Source of the DNA: Streptomyces nigra
GTDB taxonomy: Bacteria > Actinomycetota > Actinomycetes > Streptomycetales > Streptomycetaceae
Direction of reading: 5' to 3'
Assembly (NCBI RefSeq): GCF_003074055.1
Contig: NZ_CP029043.1
Span: forward strand, 434,001 to 498,000
DNA: 64,000 nt
The notes beneath the pieces are model-generated. The model was not told where the DNA came from, ran no database searches, and saw nothing but the letters and a program-made list of their open reading frames with translations. A program made the translations under genes and the position numbers. Positions 49,767 through 57,322 of the stretch are shown piece by piece; position 1 is the first letter of the stretch, and the number at the start of each line of letters is the position of its first letter.

Positions 49767-50810
49767 ATGAACCACGTCGCCGACCCCGAGCGCTACGACG
49801 GCACCATGCGGTACCGGCGCACCGGGCGCTCAGGACTCGATCTGCCCGTGCTGTCGCTGGGCTACTGGCACAACTTCGGTGACGACAAGCCGTTCGAGTC
49901 CCAGCGCGAGATCGCCCTGCGCGCCTTCGACCTGGGCATCACGCACCACGACCTGGCCAACAACTACGGCCCGCCGTACGGCTCCGCCGAGATCAACTTC
50001 GGCCGGCTGATGCGGCAGGACCTGGCGCCGTACCGGGACGAGCTGGTGATCTCCACCAAGGCCGGCTGGGACATGTGGCCCGGACCGTACGGCCAGGGCG
50101 GAGGCTCCCGGAAGTACGTGCTGGCCTCGCTCGACCAGTCGCTGAAGCGGATGGGGCTGGAGTACGTCGACATCTTCTACTCCCACCGGCTCGACCCCGG
50201 CACCCCGCTGGAGGAGACGATGGGCGCGCTCGACACCGCCGTCCGCCAGGGCAAGGCCCTGTACGTCGGCATCTCCTCCTACGACGCCGAGCGCTCCCGG
50301 CAGGCCGCCGCCATCCTGCGGGACCTGGGCACACCGCTGCTCATCCACCAGCCGTCGTACAGCATGCTCAACCGCTGGATCGAGAACGAGGGGCTGCTGG
50401 ACGCCGCCGAACAGGAGGGCTTCGGTGTCATCGGGTTCACGGCACTGGCCCAGGGGCTGCTGACGGGCCGGTATCTGGAGGGCGTGCCGGAGGGGTCGCG
50501 GGCCACCCAGGGCAAGTCCTTCGACCAGGGCTGGCTGTCGGAGGAGATGCGCGGCCGGCTGCGCGCACTCAACGACATCGCGGCCCGGCGCGGGCAGAGC
50601 CTCGCCCAGATGGCGCTCGCCTGGGCGCTGCGCGACCCGCGGGTGACGTCGCTGGTGATCGGCGCGTCGCGCACCGAGCAGCTGGAGCAGAACGTGGCCG
50701 CGCTGGAGAACCTCGACTTCAGCGACGAGGAGCTGGCCGAAGTCGACAAGTACGCCACCGACGGCGGAGTCGACCTGTGGCGGGAGGCCAGGACCGGCCA
50801 ACTCGGCTGA
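49767..50810 (+). CDS. Aldo/keto reductase (YghZ type)
   Basis: Predicted 347 aa. AKR hallmarks: D-L-A-N-N-Y-G-P-P-Y-G-S-A-E (catalytic Tyr), V-I-S-T-K-A-G-W-D-M (Lys), Y-S-H-R-L-D (His) and the late I-G-A-S-R-T-E-Q-L-E-Q-N NADPH-site. Similar proteins reduce L-glyceraldehyde-3-phosphate or methylglyoxal. ATG 49767 follows GTGGAGA. It lies 145 bp after the GH2 gene on the same strand and may be co-transcribed with it. Confidence 0.9.
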   Translation: MNHVADPERYDGTMRYRRTGRSGLDLPVLSLGYWHNFGDDKPFESQREIALRAFDLGITHHDLANNYGPPYGSAEINFGRLMRQDLAPYRDELVISTKAGWDMWPGPYGQGGGSRKYVLASLDQSLKRMGLEYVDIFYSHRLDPGTPLEETMGALDTAVRQGKALYVGISSYDAERSRQAAAILRDLGTPLLIHQPSYSMLNRWIENEGLLDAAEQEGFGVIGFTALAQGLLTGRYLEGVPEGSRATQGKSFDQGWLSEEMRGRLRALNDIAARRGQSLAQMALAWALRDPRVTSLVIGASRTEQLEQNVAALENLDFSDEELAEVDKYATDGGVDLWREARTGQLG

Positions 50811-50823
50811 CACAGGCGGCCGT

Positions 50824-50868
50824 ACGGCACCGCGCGCACTCCGGGACTCCGGGTGCGCGCGGTGCCGT
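50824..50868 (+). terminator. Strong hairpin terminator after the aldo/keto reductase
   Basis: ACGGCACCGCGCGCAC pairs perfectly over 16 bp with GTGCGCGCGGTGCCGT around a 13-base loop, 14 bp after the stop. Confidence 0.85.
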
Positions 50869-51007
50869 TCGTGCGCCGGGACCAGCTTCTGTCGCTGGTA
50901 TGGACCTGACAGGCTGCCCTGGCTATGCTCGGCCCGACCCGATGAGAGCGCTCTCAGTTTGCGGTTGTTCCACCCCCACCTTGCTGGAACGACGAAGGGC
51001 AACTCCC

Positions 51008-52180
51008 TTGAGACGCAGCAGACTCACCTATGCCTGTCTCTCCGCGCTCCTGGTGCTCGGCGGCTGGACCGCGACCGGGACCGGACAGGCCACGGCCGAC
51101 GACTCCCCCACCCAAGCTTCCGCCGAGGCGAGCGCCGCGCCCGCCTCCGAAGGACTGCTCCAGGCCCTGCGCCGGGACCTCGGACTGTCGAAGGAGCAGG
51201 CCGTGGAGCGGCTCGCGGCCGAGCGCACGGCCACGGCGCTCGCGCCGAGGGCACGCAAGGCGGCCGGATCCGCCTACGGCGGCTCGTGGTTCGACGCGCG
51301 CAGCGAACGGCTCACCGTCGGTGTCACCGCGGACGCCTCCCCCGCGACCGTGCGCCGTATCGAGTCCACCGGCGCCGCCGTCCGCACCGTCGAGCACACC
51401 GCACGGGAACTCGACCGGGCCAAGGCCCGTATCGACCGCCTCGACGCCCCGTCCGGGGTGAGCAGTTGGCACGTCGACCCGGCGGCCGGGACCGTCGTCG
51501 TGAACGTCGTACGGGGCGAGCGGGCTGACAACGATGTCCGCGATTTCGTGTCCCGGGCCCGGGCGGCCGGTCCGGTCACCGTGCGTTCGGTCGCGTCCGC
51601 GCCCGCCACCTTCGCGGCCGGCACCGTCGGCGGCGACCCGTACTACACGGGCAACGTCCGCTGCTCCATAGGCTTCTCGGTGCACGGCGGCTTCATCACC
51701 GCCGGCCACTGCGGCGGCGTCGGCCAGCAGGTGCGCGGCTGGGACGGCTCGTACATCGGGAACTTCCAGGGCTCCTCGTTCCCGGACAACGACTACGCCT
51801 GGGTGAACGTGGGCAGCGGCTGGTGGACCGTGCCGGTGGTGCTCGGCTGGGGCACCGTGCCGGACCAGCTGGTGCGCGGCTCGGCGGAGGCCCCGGTCGG
51901 CGCCTCGATCTGCCGCTCGGGCTCGACGACGCGCTGGCACTGCGGCAGGGTGCTGGCCAAGAACGAGACCGTGAACTACGCCCAGGGCGCGGTGCACCAG
52001 ATGACGAAGACCAGCGTGTGCGCCGAGGGCGGTGACTCGGGCGGCTCGTTCATCAGCGGCGACCAGGCCCAGGGCGTCACCTCCGGCGGCTGGGGCAACT
52101 GCTCCAGCGGCGGCGAGACCTGGTTCCAGCCGGTCAACGAGATCCTCGGCCGCTACGGCCTGACCCTCCACACCGCCTGA
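51008..52180 (+). CDS. Streptogrisin-type S1 serine protease precursor
   Basis: Predicted 390 aa from TTG 51008; GAAGGGC lies 9 bp upstream, and no ATG or GTG gives an intact signal peptide. A signal peptide is followed by the alpha-lytic protease prodomain (about 50-200, with Q-A-L-R-R-D-L-G-L-S-K-E-Q-A and V-D-P-A-A-G-T-V-V-V-N-V-V-R-G). The mature protease carries H234 in T-A-G-H-C-G, D262 in N-D-Y-A-W-V, and S344 in G-D-S-G-G-S, and six Cys pair as in streptogrisins. The prodomain guides folding and is removed by self-cleavage. No C-terminal carbohydrate-binding module. Confidence 0.92.
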   Translation: MRRSRLTYACLSALLVLGGWTATGTGQATADDSPTQASAEASAAPASEGLLQALRRDLGLSKEQAVERLAAERTATALAPRARKAAGSAYGGSWFDARSERLTVGVTADASPATVRRIESTGAAVRTVEHTARELDRAKARIDRLDAPSGVSSWHVDPAAGTVVVNVVRGERADNDVRDFVSRARAAGPVTVRSVASAPATFAAGTVGGDPYYTGNVRCSIGFSVHGGFITAGHCGGVGQQVRGWDGSYIGNFQGSSFPDNDYAWVNVGSGWWTVPVVLGWGTVPDQLVRGSAEAPVGASICRSGSTTRWHCGRVLAKNETVNYAQGAVHQMTKTSVCAEGGDSGGSFISGDQAQGVTSGGWGNCSSGGETWFQPVNEILGRYGLTLHTA

Positions 52181-52223
52181 CCCCGGGACACCGCCCGATC
52201 CAGGCACACCACCGATCGAGGCC
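52170..52223 (+). repeat. Tandem copies of the protease gene 3' end (18 bp)
   Basis: ACACCGCCTGACCCCGGG (with the stop TGA) is followed by ACACCGCCCGATCCAGGC and ACACCACCGATCGAGGCC. The first two units match at 14 of 18 positions; the third is weaker. It is a shorter example of the gene-end copies seen at 31, 43 and 57 kb. Confidence 0.5.
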
Positions 52224-52263
52224 CCGTGTCCGGCCCCGGCTCCGGCCGGGCACGGGGCCTTTC
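52219..52263 (+). terminator. Hairpin terminator after the protease gene
   Basis: AGGCCCCGTG and CACGGGGCCT close a stem with a further GTCCGGC/GCCGGGC stretch inside, followed by TTT. It lies 39 bp after the stop. Confidence 0.8.
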
Positions 52264-52301
52264 CCATGCCAACACGAGGCCTTTCCCACACCAAAGGGCC
52301 G

Positions 52302-52341
52302 GAGTGAGTACTCACTCATTGACGGAGTGAGTACTCACTCC
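52302..52341 (+). promoter_or_regulatory. Twin palindromic operator and promoter of the tetR gene
   Basis: GAGTGAGTACTCACTC is present twice, at 52302-52317 and 52325-52340, each a perfect 16-bp palindrome. TTGACG (52319-52324) lies between them as -35. The second copy fills the 17-bp spacer, with TAGGCT (52343-52348) as -10. Transcription would then start next to the ATG at 52356, giving a leaderless mRNA. Repressor binding would cover the promoter exactly. Confidence 0.82.
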
Positions 52342-52355
52342 GTAGGCTTCCCGGC

Positions 52356-52964
52356 ATGACACCGAAGGAGAACCAGCCCGCCCGTCGCCGCGCGCCCGCC
52401 ATGTCGCCGGAGCAGCGCCGCGAGATGATCATCCAGACCGCGATCCCGCTGATCGCCGAGTACGGCGGCACGGTGACCACCGCGAAGATCGCCCGCGCCG
52501 CCGGCATCGGGGAGGGCACGATCTTCCGGGTCTTCGCCGACAAGGACGAACTGATCCAGGCCTGCGTCGCCGAGGCGCTCTCCCCCGACCACGCGATCCG
52601 CGAGCTCGACGCGATCGACCTCGCACAACCCCTTGCCGACCGGCTCGCCGAGGCGGCCGAGGCGCTGCAGGCGCACCTCGCGAGGATGGGCGCGGTGATG
52701 GGCTCGCTGGGGCACCGGGGCGGCAGGCATCCGGGGACCGTGCGCGGCGCCGGCCGCCAGGAGTCGACGGCCCGTCTGCGCGCGGCCCTCGCCGATCTGC
52801 TGGAGCCCGACCGGGCCGTCCTGCGCAGACCGCCGGAGCAGATCGCGGCCCTGTTCTTCGGCCTGCTGTTCACCCAGCCGCGCACGGACGACGAACCCGA
52901 TCTCACCTCGGCGGAACTGGTCGACGTCTTCCTGCACGGGGCCGTCTCGAGCGAGGGCCGGTGA
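52356..52964 (+). CDS. TetR-family regulator
   Basis: Predicted 202 aa. The helix-turn-helix is I-I-Q-T-A-I-P-L-I-A-E-Y-G-G-T-V-T-T-A-K-I-A-R-A-A-G-I-G-E-G-T-I-F, followed by F-A-D-K-D-E-L. The C-terminal ligand domain is not close to a named subgroup I recognise. The start has no ribosome site, in line with the leaderless promoter. GTGA coupling to the next gene makes the small membrane protein its likely partner. Confidence 0.88.
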   Translation: MTPKENQPARRRAPAMSPEQRREMIIQTAIPLIAEYGGTVTTAKIARAAGIGEGTIFRVFADKDELIQACVAEALSPDHAIRELDAIDLAQPLADRLAEAAEALQAHLARMGAVMGSLGHRGGRHPGTVRGAGRQESTARLRAALADLLEPDRAVLRRPPEQIAALFFGLLFTQPRTDDEPDLTSAELVDVFLHGAVSSEGR

Positions 52965-53377
52965 AGGGGCGGGCACGACGCGCGGTGGCCTGCGCCCTGG
53001 CCGCCCTCGCTCCCGTTCTGGTGTGGCTGGTCGCTGACCCGCTGCTGGGCCATCGGCTGAGGATCACCGACGGCGACCGGACGCTCGACATCGGCGCCGG
53101 GCCGATCGTGTTCGTCGCCCTGCTCGCATCGCTCGCCGGCTGGGCACTGCTGGCGGCCCTGGAGCGGTCCGGCGTACGGCGCGCCCGCGCCGTGTGGACC
53201 GGGGTGGCCGTCGCCGTACTGGTCGTGTCCTTCCTGCCGTTGACCGGGGACGGCATGGACGCCGGCACCCGCGTCACCCTCGCGCTGATGCACATGGCGG
53301 TGGCGGTGGTACTGATCCCGGGGCTGACGGCCGGGTCGACGGTCACCGAGGTCCGCACCGCCGCCCGGGCCGGGTGA
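52961..53377 (+). CDS. DUF6069-type small membrane protein
   Basis: Predicted 138 aa from GTG 52961, overlapping the TetR stop. Four hydrophobic segments: A-L-A-A-L-A-P-V-L-V-W-L-V-A, F-V-A-L-L-A-S-L-A-G-W-A-L-L, V-W-T-G-V-A-V-A-V-L-V-V-S-F and M-H-M-A-V-A-V-V-L-I-P-G-L. The pattern D-P-L-L-G then A-L-M-H-M matches the DUF6069 family of actinobacterial membrane proteins of unknown role. It is presumably controlled by the coupled TetR protein. Confidence 0.8.
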   Translation: MKGRARRAVACALAALAPVLVWLVADPLLGHRLRITDGDRTLDIGAGPIVFVALLASLAGWALLAALERSGVRRARAVWTGVAVAVLVVSFLPLTGDGMDAGTRVTLALMHMAVAVVLIPGLTAGSTVTEVRTAARAG

Positions 53378-53383
53378 CCTCGG

Positions 53384-54262
53384 TCAGGGGTGCGTGAACG
53401 CCCGTCGCGCGTGCGTCAGGAACTCCCGTACGGCCGGGCCGTGGACGGGCCGCCACACCAGGGCGAGCAGCGCCGGTGTCTCGACGTCGGCGAGGGTCCG
53501 GGCGACGAGGACGTCGTCGAGGCCCTCCGCCATCGAGGCGCTCAGGACGGCCACGCCGAGCCCCCGGGCGGCAAGTCCGGCCAGGGCGTCCCCGGCGCCG
53601 GCCTCCAGCGCGATCGTGGGCCGCAGTCCCCGCGCGGCGCACGCCTGGTCGAACACCGCGCGCAGTCCGGTGCCGGGGGGCATGCACACGATCGGATGGC
53701 CCGTCAGATCGTCCAGGACGACCTTCCGCCGCCGGGCCAGCGGGTGCCCGGGCGGCACGGCCACGACGAGCCGTTCGCTGATGACCGTGAGGGTGTCCAG
53801 CCCCTCGGGAGCGGTGGCGGCGCCGATCAGCGCCGTGTCGAGGGTGCCGTCGCGCACCCCCTCGGTGAGCCGGTCCGAGCTGTCCTCCAGCAGCGACAGC
53901 TCCACTCCGGGGTGTGCCCGGTGAAAGGCGGCCAGGGCGTCGAAGAGCGGGGTGAGCGTGCAGCCGCTGACCATGCCGACGGTGAGCCGGCCCCGGATCA
54001 GGCCGGTCACCTCGCCGACGGCCTGGCCGACCGCGCCGGCGGCGGCGAGTGCGGCCCGGGCGTTTTCCAGGGCGGCCTTCCCGGCGACGGTGAGGGTGAC
54101 GGCCCGCGCCGACCGGTCGAACAGCTCGGCGCCCAGCTCCCGTTCGAGCTGCCGGATCTGTGCGCTGACCCCGGACTGGCTGATGTGCACCCGCTCCGCC
54201 GCGCGGGTGAAGCTCCGCTCGTCGGCCACCGCGACGAAGTACTCCAGCTGCCTCAGCTCCAT
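53384..54262 (-). CDS. LysR-family regulator
   Basis: Predicted 292 aa. LysR start M-E-L-R-Q-L-E-Y-F-V-A-V-A-D-E-R-S-F-T-R-A-A with helix-turn-helix H-I-S-Q-S-G-V-S-A-Q-I-R-Q-L-E-R-E-L-G. The effector domain covers about 90-290. The gene is divergent from the NTF2-like gene, with a symmetric site between, so it may activate or repress that gene. Confidence 0.9.
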   Translation of the reverse strand: MELRQLEYFVAVADERSFTRAAERVHISQSGVSAQIRQLERELGAELFDRSARAVTLTVAGKAALENARAALAAAGAVGQAVGEVTGLIRGRLTVGMVSGCTLTPLFDALAAFHRAHPGVELSLLEDSSDRLTEGVRDGTLDTALIGAATAPEGLDTLTVISERLVVAVPPGHPLARRRKVVLDDLTGHPIVCMPPGTGLRAVFDQACAARGLRPTIALEAGAGDALAGLAARGLGVAVLSASMAEGLDDVLVARTLADVETPALLALVWRPVHGPAVREFLTHARRAFTHP

Positions 54263-54281
54263 GACTGTGGATTCTAGAACG

Positions 54282-54307
54282 CAGAAGAACCATCTGTTGG
54301 ACTTCTG
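54282..54307. promoter_or_regulatory. Candidate LysR binding site
   Basis: CAGAAG, AA, CCA, TCTGT, TGG, A, CTTCTG: an interrupted inverted repeat between the divergent lysR and NTF2-like genes. TTCTAGAA also lies just next to it at the lysR start. It has the size of LysR T-N11-A sites but not a clear consensus. Confidence 0.5.
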
Positions 54308-54366
54308 ATCGCCGGGTGACCAGGCTGGAAGGCGAGGGAACGTCGTCTCGCCCCCAGGAGGAATCC

Positions 54367-54732
54367 ATGCCGGAGTACGAGAAGGCCATGCGGCCGGAGG
54401 ACATCACACGTCTGTTCGTCGAGCGGTCCAACGCCGGGGACGCGGCCGGGGTCGCCGCCCTCTACGAGGAGGACGCGGTGCTGGCCTACCCGCCGGGCGA
54501 GCGGACGGTGGGGCGGGAGGCGATCCGCGCCCTGTGGGAGAAGGTGCTCGCGAACCGTCCCCGCTTCGCGCCGGAACCGCCGCTGCCGACGCTGGCCAGC
54601 GGGGACATCGCCCTGACCTCGACCCCGCCGTCCGACGGCGCCGGCGCGCGGGCGCAGGTGGTGAGGCGCCAGCCCGACGGGAGCTGGCTGCGGGTGCTCG
54701 ACCAGCCCGAGTTCGTCACGCCCGGCAGCTGA
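54367..54732 (+). CDS. SnoaL/NTF2-like protein
   Basis: Predicted 121 aa from ATG 54367, behind AGGAGGA. NTF2-like cone fold: I-T-R-L-F-V-E-R-S-N-A-G-D-A-A-G-V-A-A-L-Y-E-E-D-A-V-L, then V-G-R-E-A-I-R-A-L-W-E-K-V-L. Such proteins are polyketide cyclases, ketosteroid isomerases or ligand binders; no catalytic set is clear here. Probably controlled by the divergent LysR regulator. Confidence 0.85.
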   Translation: MPEYEKAMRPEDITRLFVERSNAGDAAGVAALYEEDAVLAYPPGERTVGREAIRALWEKVLANRPRFAPEPPLPTLASGDIALTSTPPSDGAGARAQVVRRQPDGSWLRVLDQPEFVTPGS

Positions 54733-54744
54733 CCGGCGCGCATG

Positions 54745-54794
54745 CCGGGCGGGCGCACGCTTGGGCGGGGCGCACGCTGGGCGGGGCGCACGCA
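54745..54794. repeat. Short tandem repeat (about 17 bp, three copies)
   Basis: GGGCGGGCGCACGCTT, GGGCGGGGCGCACGCT and GGGCGGGGCGCACGC run head to tail after the NTF2-like gene. The units differ by one to three bases. No promoter or protein function is evident. Confidence 0.75.
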
Positions 54795-54878
54795 CCCCTG
54801 CACGGCCGGATGTAGGACACTTCGGCCCATGATCCGGGGAGGGGCCCGTCCGGGTCCTCGTGCTACGAAAGGTGTGCT

Positions 54879-55211
54879 GTGCCCAGTATCGTCAAGATCA
54901 ATGTGCTGACCGTCCCGCAGGAGCAGCGCGAGACGCTGGAGAAGCGGTTCGCCTCGCGGGCGCGCGCCGTGGAGAACTCCGACGGGTTCGAGTGGTTCGA
55001 GCTGCTGCGGCCTGTCGAGGGCACCGACACCTACCTCGTCTACACCCGCTGGCGGGACGAGGAGTCCTTCCAGGCGTGGATGGAGGGTCCGATGAAGGCG
55101 GCTCACCAGGGTGGCGGGCAGGAGGGCGGCGAGCGGCCCAAGCCCGCGGCCGCCGGTTCGACGCTGTGGTCGTTCGAGGTCGTGCAGCAGGCGGGGCCCA
55201 AGGGAGCGTGA
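54879..55211 (+). CDS. Antibiotic-biosynthesis-monooxygenase-fold (heme-degrading-like) protein
   Basis: Predicted 110 aa from GTG 54879, behind GAAAGG. Dimeric ferredoxin-like ABM fold: I-V-K-I-N-V-L-T-V-P, F-A-S-R-A-R-A-V-E-N-S-D-G-F-E-W-F-E-L-L-R-P, Y-L-V-Y-T-R-W-R-D-E-E-S-F-Q-A-W-M. The E-N-S-D-G-F-x-x-F-E-L-L-R-P segment with its Asn and the W-R-D-E-E-S-F block is shared with IsdG/MhuD-like heme oxygenases of actinobacteria. Heme breakdown for iron is a likely role, not proven. Confidence 0.85.
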   Translation: MPSIVKINVLTVPQEQRETLEKRFASRARAVENSDGFEWFELLRPVEGTDTYLVYTRWRDEESFQAWMEGPMKAAHQGGGQEGGERPKPAAAGSTLWSFEVVQQAGPKGA

Positions 55212-55216
55212 GGCCG

Positions 55217-55239
55217 GGGCGGGGCGATCGGCCCCGCCC
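55217..55239. terminator. Hairpin between convergent genes
   Basis: GGGCGGGGC and GCCCCGCCC form a 9-bp perfect stem around GATCG, 6 bp after the ABM gene stop and before the convergent DUF817 stop. Confidence 0.75.
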
Positions 55240-55248
55240 TCCGCTTCG

Positions 55249-56049
55249 CTATACGCGGGGCCGCCGGGATCGGGCGACCGCCGCGAGGACGAACGTCACG
55301 CTGATCAGCAGTGACCAGGCGCCGAACTTCTCGACGCCGACCGGCTGCCAGCCGTCGAGCTGATAGGGGTAGCGCCAGGCGCCGAGATAGGTGGCGAGGT
55401 TCTCGGCGACCCACAGGAAGAAGCCCATGAGGACGAACGACAGGGCCAGCGGCATCCGCAGGCGCCGCCCGCGCACGGTGTAGCGCACCCATGTGCCCGC
55501 CGTGACGGCCAGCAGGAGGGCGGCGAGCGGCCAGCGGACGTCTGGCAGCCAGTGGTGGGTGAAGAAGTTGACGTAGACGGCCGCGGCCACCAGGGCGGTC
55601 GAGCGGGGCCGGTACCGGACCAGTTCCAGGTCGAACAGGCGCCAGGCGCGGCAGACGTAGCTGCCGACCGCTGCGTAGAGGAAACCGCCGTACAGCGGGA
55701 CGCCCGCGAACTTCAGGACGGCTGGCTCCGGGTAACTCCAGGAACCGAGGGAGACCTTGACGATCTCGAAGGCCAGGCCGACCACATGGCAGACCGCGAT
55801 GACGGCGACGTCCCGGCCGTTCTCCCAGCCGCGCAGCCAGAACAGCAGCGTGAGCAGGACCCCGTAGACGACGAGCAGGTCGTAGCGGGCGACGGGGAGC
55901 CCGCGCAGAAGGCCCGACGCGGCGACGCCGGACATCAGGGCGATGGCGAAGGCGCACGACCGCGTCTGTATCCACGCGAAGTCGAGCAGCTGGCGCAGGG
56001 GGGCACCCACGGGGCCGGTGGCAGTGAACATGTTCAAAAGGACGTTCAC
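55249..56049 (-). CDS. DUF817-family integral membrane protein
   Basis: Predicted 266 aa from GTG 56049; ATG 56031 is an alternative. Around eight hydrophobic segments with the DUF817 pattern L-R-Q-L-L-D-F-A-W-I-Q-T-R-S-C-A-F-A, V-S-L-G-S-W-S-Y-P-E-P, Y-G-G-F-L-Y-A-A-V-G-S-Y and a late W-V-A-E-N-L-A-T-Y-L-G-A-W-R-Y-P. Function unknown; the W-Y-P and conserved charged residues in helices suggest a transporter or enzyme. Confidence 0.83.
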   Translation of the reverse strand: MNVLLNMFTATGPVGAPLRQLLDFAWIQTRSCAFAIALMSGVAASGLLRGLPVARYDLLVVYGVLLTLLFWLRGWENGRDVAVIAVCHVVGLAFEIVKVSLGSWSYPEPAVLKFAGVPLYGGFLYAAVGSYVCRAWRLFDLELVRYRPRSTALVAAAVYVNFFTHHWLPDVRWPLAALLLAVTAGTWVRYTVRGRRLRMPLALSFVLMGFFLWVAENLATYLGAWRYPYQLDGWQPVGVEKFGAWSLLISVTFVLAAVARSRRPRV

Positions 56050-56167
56050 CTCGGGTGATCGGTTGCGCCGGTCATGACACCCGATACGGGACTCGGGCAA
56101 GGGGTTCCGGACCGGACGCGTCGAAAATCCGTTGCGGCCACCCCCGCCTCCCCCGGACCCTTGGCCC

Positions 56168-57094
56168 ATGCCCTACGCACTTCGCCCGGCCGGCCTCGCC
56201 GACGCGGCCGCCGTGACCGACCTGCTCAACGAGATCGACCGGATCGAGATAGGCCGGCCCGAGACCGACCTGCACACCGTCGAATCCGACCTGAAGCGAC
56301 CCGACATCACCCTCGAGCGGGACTCGTGGCTGGCGTTCGACGGCGAACGGCTGGTGGCGTACGGCCTGTTGTGGGACGAGTCGGGCGGCGAGCGGATCGA
56401 CGTCGACCACTATGTGCTCCCCGACCACCAGCGGGCCGGTGAGCTGCTGCTGGACGCGATGGAGGCGCGGGCGCGGGAGAAGGCCACGGAGAACGGCGCG
56501 GGCCGGGCGGTGGTGCATCTGCACCTCAACGCCGAACCCACCACCGACAAAGCTCTGTTGGAGCGGCGCGGGTGGTCCGCCGTACGCCGCTATCACGTGC
56601 TGCGCCGCCCGCTCGACCCGGCCGGTGACCTGGTTCCGGAGGTGCCACCCGGCGTGCGGCTGCGGGCCTGCGCCGACGAGCACGACCGGGCGCGGGTCCA
56701 CGCGCTGCACCAGTCCACCTTCGCCGCCCACTTCGACTTCCAGCCGCGCACCTACGAGCAGTGGCTGCACGACATCGACGCCGATCTGCTCGACTGGTCG
56801 CTGGTGTGGCTCGTCGAGACGGACGACCTCGGCGACGCCGGGTTCCTGCTGTCCCGAGACGACCGGGAGGCGATGGGCTGGATCCGCAGCATCGGCGTAC
56901 GGAGCGAGGCGCGGGGGCGGGGCCTGGGCGGACTGCTTCTACGGCACGCGTTCGCCGCGTTCGCCGCGCGCGGGCGGGACACGATCGGGCTGGGCGTGGA
57001 CACCGCCAACGCCACCGGCGCCCCGGCGCTCTACGCCCGGCACGGCCTGGACGTGCACTTCGCGGTGGACACCTGGGAGACGGTGCTGGCGTGA
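56168..57094 (+). CDS. Two-domain GNAT acetyltransferase
   Basis: Predicted 308 aa from ATG 56168. The C-terminal GNAT domain has the acetyl-CoA loop R-G-R-G-L-G-G-L-L-L-R-H-A-F, with D-T-A-N-A-T-G-A-P-A-L-Y. The N-terminal half is a second, weaker GNAT repeat (A-D-A-A-A-V-T-D-L-L-N-E-I-D-R). This duplication is seen in MshD-type mycothiol synthases, but the match is not specific enough to name it so. Confidence 0.85.
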   Translation: MPYALRPAGLADAAAVTDLLNEIDRIEIGRPETDLHTVESDLKRPDITLERDSWLAFDGERLVAYGLLWDESGGERIDVDHYVLPDHQRAGELLLDAMEARAREKATENGAGRAVVHLHLNAEPTTDKALLERRGWSAVRRYHVLRRPLDPAGDLVPEVPPGVRLRACADEHDRARVHALHQSTFAAHFDFQPRTYEQWLHDIDADLLDWSLVWLVETDDLGDAGFLLSRDDREAMGWIRSIGVRSEARGRGLGGLLLRHAFAAFAARGRDTIGLGVDTANATGAPALYARHGLDVHFAVDTWETVLA

Positions 57095-57125
57095 GGCCCG
57101 CCCGGCCGTGGTGACACGCTCCGGG

Positions 57126-57322
57126 CGGACGGCCCGGGTCCGGTTCACCGCCCGCGCGCGGGCCGGAAGGCCCCGGTCCGGTTCACCTCCCGGGCAAGGG
57201 CCGGACGGCCCCCGTACGGTCACCGCCCGGACGGCCCGGGTCCGGTTCACCGGCCCGCGCGCGGGCCGGACGGCCTGGGCCCCGTTCACGCCCGTGCGCG
57301 GGCCGGACGATCCCCGTCCGGT
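57126..57322. repeat. Tandem copies of a gene 3' end (about 38 bp, five units before the gene)
   Basis: Units begin CGGACGG or CGGAAGG and carry CCGGTTCACCG (minus-strand stop context GGTGAACCGG) and a GCGCGGGC segment. TCA lies at 57145, 57183, 57220, 57247 and 57286, and the sixth at 57323 is the real stop of the membrane gene. Spacings are 38, 37, 27, 39 and 37. Each unit can also fold as a short hairpin (CGGAC and GTCCG arms), so the array could act as multiple terminators between the convergent GNAT and membrane genes. Confidence 0.85.

Noticed and set aside
56025..56036. TGAACATGTTCA palindrome near the DUF817 start as an operator
   Set aside because: It lies inside the first codons of the gene if GTG 56049 is the start, and 12-bp palindromes arise by chance; no regulator is adjacent.
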